DNA of 17,910 bases from Asaia bogorensis (GCA_945873675.1 CAMCEP010000024.1:1-17910), one strand, 5' to 3'; counted from the stretch's first letter, positions 6,665-14,343 are shown. The notes: generated from the sequence alone by a model not told the origin. Made by a program: numbers and translations.

Positions 6665-6670
6665 TAAAAC

Positions 6671-6699
6671 TTGATCCTTCCTAAAGAAGACGTAAAAAT
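6671..6699 (+). promoter_or_regulatory. Candidate promoter upstream of the SirB1-family gene
   Basis: TTGATC (6671-6676) and an AT-rich TAAAAAT (6693-6699) are separated by 16 nt within a conspicuously AT-rich stretch right behind hemW. Transcription would begin within a few bases of ATG 6707. Match is modest; inference. Confidence 0.25.
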
Positions 6700-6706
6700 A
6701 TGGTTG

Positions 6707-7558
6707 ATGACAATCACCCATGCCCCCGAACCACGCAGCGCGATCGAAGCAGCCGGCAACCTGCCGGATCTGGAACTCGATATCGCGACTGTTGCCTTGC
6801 AATTGGCCCGGGTAGACGCGCCTGAGGCGGATTGGCGCAAGGTCGCCGCACATTTTTCCGATATCGCGCGCAAGGTGGTGGATGCCGCCAGCATGGATGG
6901 CAAGGCGGATGGCGGTGATCTGGAAGCGCGGCGGCTGATCCTTTCGGAAACGCTGCATGGGCATTTCGGCTATCAAGGCGATTCCGAAACCTATGAGGAT
7001 ATGGCGAATGCCAATCTGATCAGCGTGGTGGAACGCCGGCGGGGCTTGCCCGTGGCGCTTGGTATCTTGTGGCTGCATGCTGCGGATGCGGCGGGTTGGG
7101 GCGCTTTTGGCGTGGATTTTCCCGGCCATTTCCTGCTGGCGCTGGAAGGGCCCAAGGGCAAGCTTATTCTGGATGTCTTTGCCGGCGGCAAGGTTCTGGA
7201 AGCGCAGGATTTGCGCGCGCTGATCAAGCGTGTGGAAGGTGAAAAGGCGGAACTCCGCCCCGGCGTGCTGCGCCCCATGACGCGCCGCGAAGTGCTGCTG
7301 CGGCTGCAAAACAACATCAAGCTGCGGCGCCTGCGCGGTGGCGATGTGAAGGCGGCACTTTCCGCCACCGAAGACATGCTGCGGCTGGCACCCGACCATG
7401 CCGCGCTGTGGCGCGAAGCGGGGCTGATGAACCAAAGGCTGGAACGCATTGGCGCAGCACTCGGCTGCCTGGATCGCTTCCTGGAGTTGGTGCCGGAAGG
7501 CGAAGCGGCCGCCCGGGTCCGCGCGCTGGCCGGCGAATTGCGCCAGCGCCTGAATTGA
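6707..7558 (+). CDS. SirB1-family transglutaminase-like/TPR protein
   Basis: A 283-aa protein of the SirB1 (YchA) family. The transglutaminase-like core shows YEDMANANLISVVERRRGLP (about 96-115) and FGVDFPGHFLLALE (134-147); the equivalent of a transglutaminase catalytic cysteine is not present, as in YchA, so it is probably not a peptidase or transglutaminase. The C-terminal part (about 195-280) is a helical TPR-like region (RLQNNIKLRRLRGGDVKAAL, then MLRLAPDHAALWREAGLM). No signal peptide. The biochemical role of the family is not established. The start is uncertain: ATG 6707 lacks an RBS; TTG 6704 and TTG 6671 are in frame. It follows hemW and precedes the LutA-like gene by 49 nt. Confidence 0.88.
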   Translation: MTITHAPEPRSAIEAAGNLPDLELDIATVALQLARVDAPEADWRKVAAHFSDIARKVVDAASMDGKADGGDLEARRLILSETLHGHFGYQGDSETYEDMANANLISVVERRRGLPVALGILWLHAADAAGWGAFGVDFPGHFLLALEGPKGKLILDVFAGGKVLEAQDLRALIKRVEGEKAELRPGVLRPMTRREVLLRLQNNIKLRRLRGGDVKAALSATEDMLRLAPDHAALWREAGLMNQRLERIGAALGCLDRFLELVPEGEAAARVRALAGELRQRLN

Positions 7559-7607
7559 AGCCCTAACCCATATCGCCAGCGCGCATCGGCAAGGCTAAAC
7601 TGATCCC

Positions 7608-8381
7608 ATGACCCAAGCCCCTCCGCGCGTCGCGCTTTTTGTCACCTGCCTGGTGGATCTGTATCGGCCGACGGTTGGCTTCGCCGCCATCAAGCTGCTG
7701 GAAGAAGCCGGCTGCCTGGTGGAAGTACCGCCCAGCCAAACCTGCTGCGGCCAGCCGGCCTATAATTCCGGCGACCGCGCCAATGCCAAGGCTATAGCTC
7801 GCGCGGTGGTGGATGCCTTTCAGGGCTATGATTACGTGGTCGCCCCTTCCGGTTCCTGCGCCGGCATGATCGCGCATCACTACCCGGCGCTGTTTGATGA
7901 TGACCCGCATTATCGCGGCAAATCTGAAGCACTCGCCGCGCGTACGCATGAGCTGGTTTCCTTCCTGACCGATGTGATGGGCATGGAAAAGGTTGCAGCG
8001 CGGCTTAATGGCAGCGTGACCTATCATGATTCCTGTTCCGGCATGCGCGAGATGGGCGTGAAGGCGCAGCCGCGCAAATTGTTGAACAGCGTTGAAGGGC
8101 TCAGCCTGGTCGAATTGGCGGAACCGGAAATCTGCTGTGGCTTTGGCGGGACTTTCTGTGTGAAGTACCCTGATATCTCTGTGCGCATGGTCACCGACAA
8201 ATGCCGCGACATTCAGGCGACCGGTGCGGGCACCTTGCTTGCGGGCGATATGGGCTGCCTGTTGAACATGGCAGGGCGCCTGAAGCGTGAAGGGTCTTCG
8301 GTGAAGGTGCGCCATGTGGCGGAAGTACTTGCTGGCATGACGCGCGATGCCGCGCCGATTGGGGAAGCGAAGGAAGGCTGA
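7608..8381 (+). CDS. LutA-like (Fe-S)-binding protein with two CCG domains
   Basis: A 257-aa cytosolic protein with two cysteine-rich (CCG) domains: QTCCGQPAYNSG with Cys46/Cys47 and SGSCAGM with Cys84, then YHDSCSGMREMG with Cys143, EICCGFGGTFCVKYP with Cys176/Cys177 and GDMGCLLN with Cys217. This is the LutA/YkgE pattern; in Bacillus LutABC these proteins oxidise L-lactate to pyruvate, with LutA resembling heterodisulfide reductase and GlpC subunits. Length fits LutA (about 240-260 aa). lutB and lutC normally follow, but here the next gene is on the other strand 1 nt away. The nearest RBS-like AAGG is 13 nt from ATG 7608, which is weak. Function in lactate oxidation is likely but needs LutB/LutC from elsewhere. 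Confidence 0.88.
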   Translation: MTQAPPRVALFVTCLVDLYRPTVGFAAIKLLEEAGCLVEVPPSQTCCGQPAYNSGDRANAKAIARAVVDAFQGYDYVVAPSGSCAGMIAHHYPALFDDDPHYRGKSEALAARTHELVSFLTDVMGMEKVAARLNGSVTYHDSCSGMREMGVKAQPRKLLNSVEGLSLVELAEPEICCGFGGTFCVKYPDISVRMVTDKCRDIQATGAGTLLAGDMGCLLNMAGRLKREGSSVKVRHVAEVLAGMTRDAAPIGEAKEG

Positions 8382-8382
8382 A

Positions 8383-9024
8383 TTATTCCGCCACCGCAAA
8401 GGGGCGGATGCGGCTGATCAGATCATCTGCTGTATTCACGCCAGCAAGAGACGCACCTAACCCCATGGCGGTCAGCGCCTGCGCGGTCCAGCTATTGCAG
8501 TTATTGAAGACATGAAACCGCCCGGTCGCCGGGTAGAATAGGCTATAGGGATAGATGCCGTGTGCAGAGACCACGGCGCGGCCTGCCCCGGCACGATCAA
8601 AGCTATCGCGCAGAAACGCCAGCAGCCGGCTTAAGGCTTCCGTGTTCACGGTGAAGGACAGGATGGTGACATTCGGCCAAACCCGCGCCGGGTGATCCGG
8701 CAGACCAGAAACATGCATGACTGCCGGCCCCGGAAAGGCAGCGCGCAGCGTCAGCCAGAAGCCGGCTTCCCGCGCTGGGTAAAATTCCGCGTCACCCCAG
8801 CCGAATTCAAAGAAGCGCGCATGCGGAAAGTCCGCGATTTCCGGGATGATGGCTTCCGGCACATCCGCCCGCGTCAGCGCAATGCCGCTGTGCCAGCCAT
8901 TGCTGACAACCCAAAGCCGGGAATTAGCGCTACGGGCGAAAGCCAGCGAAGGCGCAAAAAACAGCGCGCGAAGGACAGCGCGGCGATGGAAAGCGCAGAC
9001 GTCCCCCGCCGTGCCCTGGTTCAC
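8383..9024 (-). CDS. DUF2459 family protein, exported
   Basis: A 213-aa protein of the DUF2459 family (known as a conserved protein found near urease genes in some genomes). Residues about 10-32 form an export signal with a HRRAVLRALFFAP start, Tat-like or Sec. Conserved-looking blocks: VVSNGWHSGIAL (39-50), FFEFGWGDAEFYPA (71-84), PAVMHVSGLPDHP (100-112) and HVFNNCNSWTAQAL (171-184). His45 and Cys176 could form a papain-like pair, but that is my speculation. The start is GTG 9024, overlapping the stop of the fasciclin gene by 4 nt (GTGA), so translation is coupled. It converges on the LutA-like gene with a 1-nt gap. No urease gene is in view. Confidence 0.85.
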   Translation of the reverse strand: MNQGTAGDVCAFHRRAVLRALFFAPSLAFARSANSRLWVVSNGWHSGIALTRADVPEAIIPEIADFPHARFFEFGWGDAEFYPAREAGFWLTLRAAFPGPAVMHVSGLPDHPARVWPNVTILSFTVNTEALSRLLAFLRDSFDRAGAGRAVVSAHGIYPYSLFYPATGRFHVFNNCNSWTAQALTAMGLGASLAGVNTADDLISRIRPFAVAE

Positions 9025-9527
9025 GCCGGCAGCAGCACGCCTTCCACAATATGCACCACGCCGTTACTCGCCAGCAGGTTGGGGCGAATGATGCTGGCCG
9101 AAGCGCCCGAAGGTGCCTGACCAGCGCGCGCGCCCTGAATGCGGGGATTCTCAGGCGTACCGCCAACCACGCGCACATCATTACCGCCCAACATCCTGAT
9201 GCGACCGCCGCGTGCCTGGATATCCGGCAGGCGCAAACGCCCACCCGCGATCAGGCCCAGCAATGCATCGCGTTCACCGCGGCGAATACGCTCCGGCGCG
9301 CCGGACCAGGCGAGGTCTGTTGGCGCGAGCACGGTGTAGATGCCGGGCCGGTCGAATAATTCAGAAGCCAGGCCAGAACTACGCAGCGCAGCGCGGAAGT
9401 TAGACAAATTGGGCTCAGCGCCCATAACGTCCATGAGCGGGAAGCTGCCATCCGGCAGGACACGCGCGCAGCCATTGAGCAAAAGGCCAGCACCGCCAAT
9501 GGCGAATAGGGAACGACGCGATAGCAC
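9021..9527 (-). CDS. Fasciclin-domain lipoprotein
   Basis: A 168-aa protein. The start is GTG 9527, because AAGGAG lies 8 nt upstream; the in-frame ATG at 9572 has no such site and adds 15 charged residues before the signal. The signal SRRSLFAIGGAGLLLNGC combines a twin-arginine motif with a lipobox LNGC (Cys20), so a Tat-exported lipoprotein is likely. The remainder is one short fasciclin (FAS1) domain: NLSNFRAALRSSGLASELF (40-58), the GIYTVLAPTDLAW strand (62-74), LLGLIAGGRLRLPDI (89-103) and the closing SNGVVHIVEGVLLPA (154-168). FAS1 domains mediate adhesion or binding at the cell surface. It overlaps the DUF2459 gene downstream. Confidence 0.9.
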   Translation of the reverse strand: MLSRRSLFAIGGAGLLLNGCARVLPDGSFPLMDVMGAEPNLSNFRAALRSSGLASELFDRPGIYTVLAPTDLAWSGAPERIRRGERDALLGLIAGGRLRLPDIQARGGRIRMLGGNDVRVVGGTPENPRIQGARAGQAPSGASASIIRPNLLASNGVVHIVEGVLLPA

Positions 9528-9535
9528 TGGCGCTT

Positions 9536-9541
9536 CTCCTT
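9536..9541 (-). promoter_or_regulatory. Ribosome binding site for the fasciclin gene
   Basis: On the minus strand this reads AAGGAG and ends 8 nt before GTG 9527. It decides the start codon of the fasciclin lipoprotein. Confidence 0.75.
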
Positions 9542-9619
9542 CTAATTGGCCGCGAATCGGGCGGCTTTTCATGCACTCTTCTGGCGCCGCGCGCGGGTTG
9601 GGGCAAGCCCCTTAACGCG

Positions 9620-10051
9620 TCACGGGGGTGGCATCAGGACAATGGTCACGGTGCGCGATGGGGGCTCGGCCGCCCGGACTGTGGGGCTGAATTGGGCACT
9701 ACGCGCTTCCGCCCGCAGCCGTTCCGCGCCTACGCCCTGGGCCGCCATGGCATTGGTCACGGCACGGGCGCGTTGCGCGGCCAATTGGATGGAGGTTGTG
9801 GCCCCGCCTTCCTGGCCGGCATGACCCAGGATGCAGATATTGCGATCTGGTTCGGCCAACGCCGCTTCGATGGCGGCGGCCAGCGGGGATCTTGCGGCTT
9901 CAGGGATTTTGGCGCCACCGCGCGGGAAGGCAATGGAAAATACATTATCTTCCAGCCTTTCCGCACCCACGCAGGAAAAGCCCCGCGGCTGGGCGATGGC
10001 TGGCACCGCCACAAGGGCTATGCCGAGAATAAGGAACGCAGCGCCCTTCAT
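9620..10051 (-). CDS. Small OmpA-like periplasmic protein, degenerate peptidoglycan-binding motif
   Basis: A 143-aa protein starting at ATG 10051, which overlaps the stop of the oxygenase gene as ATGA; an upstream in-frame ATG (10117) lies deep in that gene and is unlikely. Residues 1-20 are a signal peptide ending AIA-QP. The C-terminal part (about 55-140) has the OmpA_C layout: ICILGHAGQEGG (72-83), SIQLAAQRARAVTNAMAAQG (87-106) and SRTVTIVLM (132-140). The usual GHTD aspartate is replaced (GHAG) and the later Asn is Ser, whereas the LxxxRA arginine (Arg94) is kept. Since the Asp and Arg contact diaminopimelate in OmpA domains, peptidoglycan binding may be lost. The fold assignment is moderately sure. 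Confidence 0.75.
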   Translation of the reverse strand: MKGAAFLILGIALVAVPAIAQPRGFSCVGAERLEDNVFSIAFPRGGAKIPEAARSPLAAAIEAALAEPDRNICILGHAGQEGGATTSIQLAAQRARAVTNAMAAQGVGAERLRAEARSAQFSPTVRAAEPPSRTVTIVLMPPP

Positions 10052-11256
10052 GCCGGCAACAGTATCTCGGCCGCGCGCAGCTTTTCGATCAGCGCCGCCG
10101 CATTGGCCCCCGGGCATGCAAGCGCCAGAGAGGTTTCGGTGATACTCGGCTGGGTGATGATCCAGGCGGCAGGTTCAACCTCCTGCGCGTCAATCGCCAA
10201 GACCCCCATTTCGGTGCGTAGCCCATAATCCGCCCCACGGCGGACGGTTTTCACATTGGGGCGCACACGGAAGACCGGCCCTGTGCTGGCTTCCCCAGCC
10301 GGGGCAGCGCCACGTGCGGCCAGCAAATCATAGCCGCCGCGTTCATAGCGATAATGCGCCAGGAAATTTTCGACCGCTTGCAGGAATTTCGGATCGCGCG
10401 ACCATTCGCCGATGCGTTGGCCGAGCAAAGCCGCGCGCTGCGTCAACGCGTATTTCGCCGCTGCCGAGCCATCCTGCCGCGGCAGCGGCTTGCGAAACTC
10501 TGCATCATGAAAGGCGCGTTCGGTCAAAAGGCCGATGAAGTCCACGCCCATCGGCGCATGCACACCATAGGCGATGTGGACAGAATTGGGCGCTTCGGCC
10601 AAAGCATCGTGATACCAGCCGCGCGGCAGATAGAGCAGATCGCCCTTTTTAAGATGCGCCTTGAAGCGCAACGCGCCCTTGGATTTTTCGTGGAATTCCT
10701 GCGGCTGGCCACGGAACAGCGCATGCGCCACCGGCCATTCCGCGCGGCCTTCCCAGATATTCCAAATCTTTTCGCCTTCTACCTGCACAGCCCAGACATC
10801 ATGCGTGTCATAATGCGCGTGGAAGGCCTTGTGGCTCTGCCAAGAAATATAGACATTCGCCTGCGCCTTACCAAGGCCAGCACCTTCCAGCGCATTGGAA
10901 ACACCAGCCAGGCCGGGTGTCAGGCTATCCACATCATTCATCACCACGGAAGCACCACGCGCCACCCATTCCTGCACCTTGGCGGGGATGGGCTGCAGTG
11001 ACGTTGCGCCATCACGTGACATGGCGCTTTGGCTATATTGCGCGGGCGGGATGGTGGTGCTGTCCAGCACCACCTTCAGGCTGCGTTCGGACCAGATATG
11101 CGTCATGCCGAGCAGGCGATTGATGCCGGCCCAGTCCAAAACACCCGCGAATTTCTCCGCAGCCCCCGGCAGATGCAGCGGCTGCTGATCAAAATATTCA
11201 GCGAAGAAGCGGTCTGGCGACATTGGCGCCAGGATATCGGCCAGGGTCATGCTCAT
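10048..11256 (-). CDS. Cupin-4/JmjC-type Fe(II)/2-oxoglutarate oxygenase
   Basis: A 402-aa cytosolic oxygenase of the cupin_4 (JmjC-like) family, which includes E. coli RoxA/YcfD, the arginyl hydroxylase of ribosomal protein L16, and human MINA53/NO66. The iron-binding triad is visible as HYD (His148, Asp150) in HAHYDTHDVWAVQVEGEK and the distal His216 in LYLPRGWYHDAL. Residues 15-30 (RFFAEYFDQQPLHLPG) match the family N terminus. The C-terminal part (about 270-400) resembles the dimerisation and winged-helix region. Ribosomal protein hydroxylation is the best guess; the actual target is unknown. The start is ATG 11256 or ATG 11250. A small OmpA-like gene overlaps the stop by 4 nt. Confidence 0.9.
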   Translation of the reverse strand: MSMTLADILAPMSPDRFFAEYFDQQPLHLPGAAEKFAGVLDWAGINRLLGMTHIWSERSLKVVLDSTTIPPAQYSQSAMSRDGATSLQPIPAKVQEWVARGASVVMNDVDSLTPGLAGVSNALEGAGLGKAQANVYISWQSHKAFHAHYDTHDVWAVQVEGEKIWNIWEGRAEWPVAHALFRGQPQEFHEKSKGALRFKAHLKKGDLLYLPRGWYHDALAEAPNSVHIAYGVHAPMGVDFIGLLTERAFHDAEFRKPLPRQDGSAAAKYALTQRAALLGQRIGEWSRDPKFLQAVENFLAHYRYERGGYDLLAARGAAPAGEASTGPVFRVRPNVKTVRRGADYGLRTEMGVLAIDAQEVEPAAWIITQPSITETSLALACPGANAAALIEKLRAAEILLPA

Positions 11257-11358
11257 GGCGCCTTATATCAGACAAGCCCTGCCCTATGGGAGGGGGCCTG
11301 GGCTGGACGCGGCACGGGGAATCGGGCGCTATCAGGCCGCAAATGACGGGGCAATGCG

Positions 11359-12165
11359 ATGAAGCTTTGGTACCAATCCCTGACCAGACCGAATGCCTGG
11401 CCGACCTACGCCAAGGCACTGCGGCGGCTATTGGAGTCCACGGCCGATCCCGGCACGGAAATCGCCATCCATGGCATCGAACAGCGCGGCGGCATTGGTG
11501 ACCAGTATCGCTATCTGGAATTCATCGAAACCGGCGAAGTATTGGAAAACGTGGCGCGCGCGGAGGCTGAGGGCTTCGATGCCGTCTTGCTCGGCAATAT
11601 CGTGGACCCTGGGCTTCGGATTGCGCGCGAAATCGCGGGCATTCCGGTGCTGGGGCTATGCGAAACCGCGCTGCTGACCGCCTGCCAGATGGGCGCTTCC
11701 ATCGGCATTGTATTTTCAAACGACAAGCACGAAGCGCGCGTTGCTGAGAATATCCGCAGCTATGGCCTGGCTGGGCGGGTGGCCGCCACGGCACGGATGG
11801 ATGTAGCGAAGCTGACTGATCTTGAGGCTGCTTTTTCGCCCGGCGCGGTAAGGGATTCAGTGCTGGCACAATTCCACAAGGCGGCTGAGGATTGCGTGGC
11901 GCGCGGGGCGGAAGTTGTGATCCCAGCCGTTGGTGTGGCGATGGTGCTGCTGTTTGAAGCCGGCGTGCATGAAACCGCGCGCGGCGCGCCAGTGCTATGC
12001 GGGCCCTTGGCGCTGGTGCAGCAGGGCCAGGCGGCGGTGAAGCTGAAGCGCGCCATGGGCGGGCGCTTTACCAGCCGGCGCGGTGCCTATGGCCAGCCCC
12101 CGCCGGCGCAGATTGCGGAACTGCGCCGGTATTATGGGGCGATTTATCCGGGGGTGAAGGAATAG
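11359..12165 (+). CDS. Asp/Glu/hydantoin racemase-fold protein without the usual catalytic cysteines
   Basis: A 268-aa cytosolic protein. AVLLGNIVDPGLRIAREIAG (75-94), IPVLGLCETALLTAC (95-109) and GAEVVIPAVGVAMVLL (183-198) place it in the Asp/Glu racemase superfamily, nearest to hydantoin racemases. In active racemases two cysteines sit in the equivalents of GNIVDPG and VIPAVG; here these positions carry Asn80 and Ala/Val. Cys101 and Cys109 lie elsewhere. It may be a decarboxylase/isomerase-type relative or a binding protein rather than a racemase. ATG 11359 has only a weak purine-rich upstream sequence. It diverges from the oxygenase gene (102-nt gap) and ends 6 nt before the convergent GMC gene. 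Confidence 0.82.
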   Translation: MKLWYQSLTRPNAWPTYAKALRRLLESTADPGTEIAIHGIEQRGGIGDQYRYLEFIETGEVLENVARAEAEGFDAVLLGNIVDPGLRIAREIAGIPVLGLCETALLTACQMGASIGIVFSNDKHEARVAENIRSYGLAGRVAATARMDVAKLTDLEAAFSPGAVRDSVLAQFHKAAEDCVARGAEVVIPAVGVAMVLLFEAGVHETARGAPVLCGPLALVQQGQAAVKLKRAMGGRFTSRRGAYGQPPPAQIAELRRYYGAIYPGVKE

Positions 12166-12171
12166 CGCCCT

Positions 12172-13872
12172 TCAATGCCCCGCAATGATCGCATCGGCGA
12201 TTTTCTCCGCCGACATCAGGGTCGGGAAATTCGTATTGGCGCAGGGCACGACTGGGAAGATTGAGGCATCCACCACGCGTAGCCCCTCAATCCCCTTCAC
12301 CCTTCCATTGGTATCCACCACCGACATCGGGTCTTCCGGCCGGCCCATGCGGCATGAACAGGAAGCGTGCCAAACGCCGATGGTTGCCTTGCGAATAAAG
12401 GCTTCCAAGGCAGCGTCATCGGTCAGCACCTGGTCAATCCGGAAGCCTTCCACCACGAAGCGATCAATGAAATAGCTCCGCAGGAAGGAAGGCCCATCCA
12501 GCACCATGCTGATCATCTTGGTCAGCATCCGGTTCTTGTCGCTCACGACGCCAAGCTTGCGCACGCGGTCGCTATAGCTGGCGGGGAAGTGATCCGCAGT
12601 GACCTTGCCCAATTCATCACTCATCTGAATCGCAGCCATCATGCGAAAGCCACTCATCAGCCGGTCAAGGTCGCGCTTGTCTGACAGAAGATTGAACTCA
12701 ACAATCGGCTCATCGCGCCAATTGCTGGAAGCGAGTTTCAACTGCCCACTTTCTGAATAGGTCTTGTTCACCCAAAGCAGCATGGAAGCCACTTGCTCCC
12801 CCACCGCATGCCAGGCGGATTTGCTGACAACGGCCGCGAACATATCCCCCGCCGGCACGCCTTCCATCTGGGATGAATAACGCAGCCCAAGCAGAATGTG
12901 GCGCCGGGTTTGATTATCCACCCGCGCGCCGCGCTTCAGGAAGGAAGACAGCGCAATGGAAGGATGATCCATCAAGCCCTGGCCCACACCTGGCAGGGCC
13001 ATGCGCACAGGAATGCCAAGGTCGCGCAAATGGCCAACAGGACCGATGCCCGATCGCAGCAAATGCGCGGGGGAATGAATGGCGCCGCAGGACAGGATGA
13101 TTTCGCGCCCCATGAAGCGCTGTTCCTGCCCGCCCACCAAAGCCACTACGCCCACGCAGCGCTGATCTTCGAAGATCAGTTCCTTCACCTGGGTTTCGCA
13201 GGAAATCGTCAGATTTTCCCGCGCGCGGGTTTCGCGGTCCAGATAGCCCATGGCGGCGGAAACGCGCTGTTCTTCCGCATTGGAAATGGTGATCGGGAAA
13301 TAGCCATCCTCGAAAAACCCATTCTGGTCTTCCAAGGCCTTGAAGCCAGCAGCCGAGAAAGATTTTGCTGCCGCCTTGGCGTGGTTATTCCACTTCTCGG
13401 GCTTGATGCGACGCACTTTGATACGCCCATCCTTGCCGTGGAAGGGTCCGTCGAAATCAAGGTCGTGCTCAACCTTCTTGAAATAAGGCAGCACCGCATC
13501 CCAATTCCAGCCGGTTGCGCCGCGCGCTTCCCATTCATTGTAATCCGTGGGCGCGCCGCGATTGGCCATCTGCCCATTGATGGAAGAACCACCACCCAAA
13601 ACCCGCGCCTGTTCATATTTGCGAAGCGGCGGGCGTTCTTCCGGGTTGTTGTGAGAAACAATCTGCGTATGCACGCGCAGTTCAGTCCAATGAAAGCGCG
13701 GGTCAAAATACGCCGTGCCCGGGTAGCTGTCGCGGATTTCCTTGGCTTCCTCACCAGGCGGCGCATCGGGCCCCGCCTCACACAGCAGCACCTTATGGCC
13801 GCTGCGGGCGGAAAGGCGATGCGCCAGCACAGACCCGGCAGAACCGCCGCCCACAATAATCGTATCGAACAT
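12172..13872 (-). CDS. GMC-family FAD oxidoreductase (choline/alcohol dehydrogenase-like)
   Basis: A 566-aa FAD-dependent oxidoreductase. The ADP-binding motif IIVGGGSAGSVLAHRLS is at residues 5-21, the GMC signature ARVLGGGSSING at 89-100 and the second signature around ILSCGAIHSPAHLLRSGIGP. The catalytic pair is His502 in VWHASCSCRMG and Asn546 in CANTNFPTLMSAEKIAD, 44 residues apart as in choline oxidase. Substrates of such enzymes are primary alcohols, including choline, polyethylene glycol and aliphatic alcohols; none can be singled out. ATG 13872 or the adjacent GTG 13875 can start it, with GAGGA at a suitable distance. It is the last gene of a minus-strand run, 25 nt behind the HIT gene. 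Confidence 0.93.
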   Translation of the reverse strand: MFDTIIVGGGSAGSVLAHRLSARSGHKVLLCEAGPDAPPGEEAKEIRDSYPGTAYFDPRFHWTELRVHTQIVSHNNPEERPPLRKYEQARVLGGGSSINGQMANRGAPTDYNEWEARGATGWNWDAVLPYFKKVEHDLDFDGPFHGKDGRIKVRRIKPEKWNNHAKAAAKSFSAAGFKALEDQNGFFEDGYFPITISNAEEQRVSAAMGYLDRETRARENLTISCETQVKELIFEDQRCVGVVALVGGQEQRFMGREIILSCGAIHSPAHLLRSGIGPVGHLRDLGIPVRMALPGVGQGLMDHPSIALSSFLKRGARVDNQTRRHILLGLRYSSQMEGVPAGDMFAAVVSKSAWHAVGEQVASMLLWVNKTYSESGQLKLASSNWRDEPIVEFNLLSDKRDLDRLMSGFRMMAAIQMSDELGKVTADHFPASYSDRVRKLGVVSDKNRMLTKMISMVLDGPSFLRSYFIDRFVVEGFRIDQVLTDDAALEAFIRKATIGVWHASCSCRMGRPEDPMSVVDTNGRVKGIEGLRVVDASIFPVVPCANTNFPTLMSAEKIADAIIAGH

Positions 13873-13897
13873 CACGCTTCGCTTCCTCTTGTTCGTC

Positions 13898-14278
13898 TTA
13901 GGCTTGAGAAATCATGCGGCCCAAGGGACGCCCACCACAGATATGCACATGAAAATGCGGTACTTCCTGCCCGGCATGCATGCCCATATTCATCAGCACG
14001 CGATAGCCATCGGGCTCCAGCCCCAAAGCCTTCGCCACCTGGCCCACGGCGCGCCAGAAGCCGGTAATTTCATCAGGCGTCGCAGTAGCGCTGAAATCAG
14101 CGATGGAGACATAGCGCCCCTTCGGGATGACCAGCACATGCACCGGCGCCTGGGGCGCGATGTCGTGAAAGGCGAGCGCATGATCATCCTCATGCACCTT
14201 TTTCGCCGGAATCTCGCCGCGCAGAATGCGCGCGAAGATATTGCTGTCATCATAGGGGCCAAGGCCGTTGACGGGCAT
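13898..14278 (-). CDS. HIT-family (HINT-like) nucleotide-binding protein
   Basis: A 126-aa protein with the histidine triad PHFHVHICGG (His108, His110, His112; the middle one is the nucleophile in the family). The N-terminal SNIFARILRGEIPAKKVHED and HDIAPQAPVHVLVIPK segments and RVLMNMGMHAGQEVPHFHVH are typical of Hint-type purine nucleoside phosphoramidases. ATG 14278 is chosen: GGGAAG lies about 7 nt upstream, and residues from MPVNGLGPYDDSN fit the family start; the frame stays open 28 codons further, which would eat into the gap behind the lipase. It is a cytosolic enzyme. It lies between the lipase and the GMC gene, probably in one transcript. Confidence 0.95.
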   Translation of the reverse strand: MPVNGLGPYDDSNIFARILRGEIPAKKVHEDDHALAFHDIAPQAPVHVLVIPKGRYVSIADFSATATPDEITGFWRAVGQVAKALGLEPDGYRVLMNMGMHAGQEVPHFHVHICGGRPLGRMISQA

Positions 14279-14343
14279 GGTTTCGCTTCCCTGGAAAAAA
14301 CCTGCCCCCACCATGCCATGCGCGGCCAGGATTGGAAGCCCAT

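Noticed and set aside
6581..7435. Open frame of 284 codons on the minus strand
   Set aside because: It is antisense to the SirB1-family gene and the end of hemW, without motif support.
7563..8399. Open frame of 278 codons on the minus strand
   Set aside because: It is antisense to the LutA-like gene, and its translation is rich in His, Arg and Ala, typical of a shadow frame.
9528..9572. Longer N terminus of the fasciclin protein from ATG 9572
   Set aside because: It would put charged residues before the Tat-lipoprotein signal, and the AAGGAG site fits GTG 9527.
9600..9611. GGGGC/GCCCC hairpin behind the OmpA-like gene
   Set aside because: The perfect 5-bp stem has no T-tract on the minus strand, so it is not a convincing terminator.
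12898..14067. Long open frame (389 codons) on the plus strand
   Set aside because: It lies opposite the GMC gene and runs into the HIT gene. Both minus-strand genes have clear family motifs, and the plus-strand translation looks like a compositional shadow of GC-rich codons.
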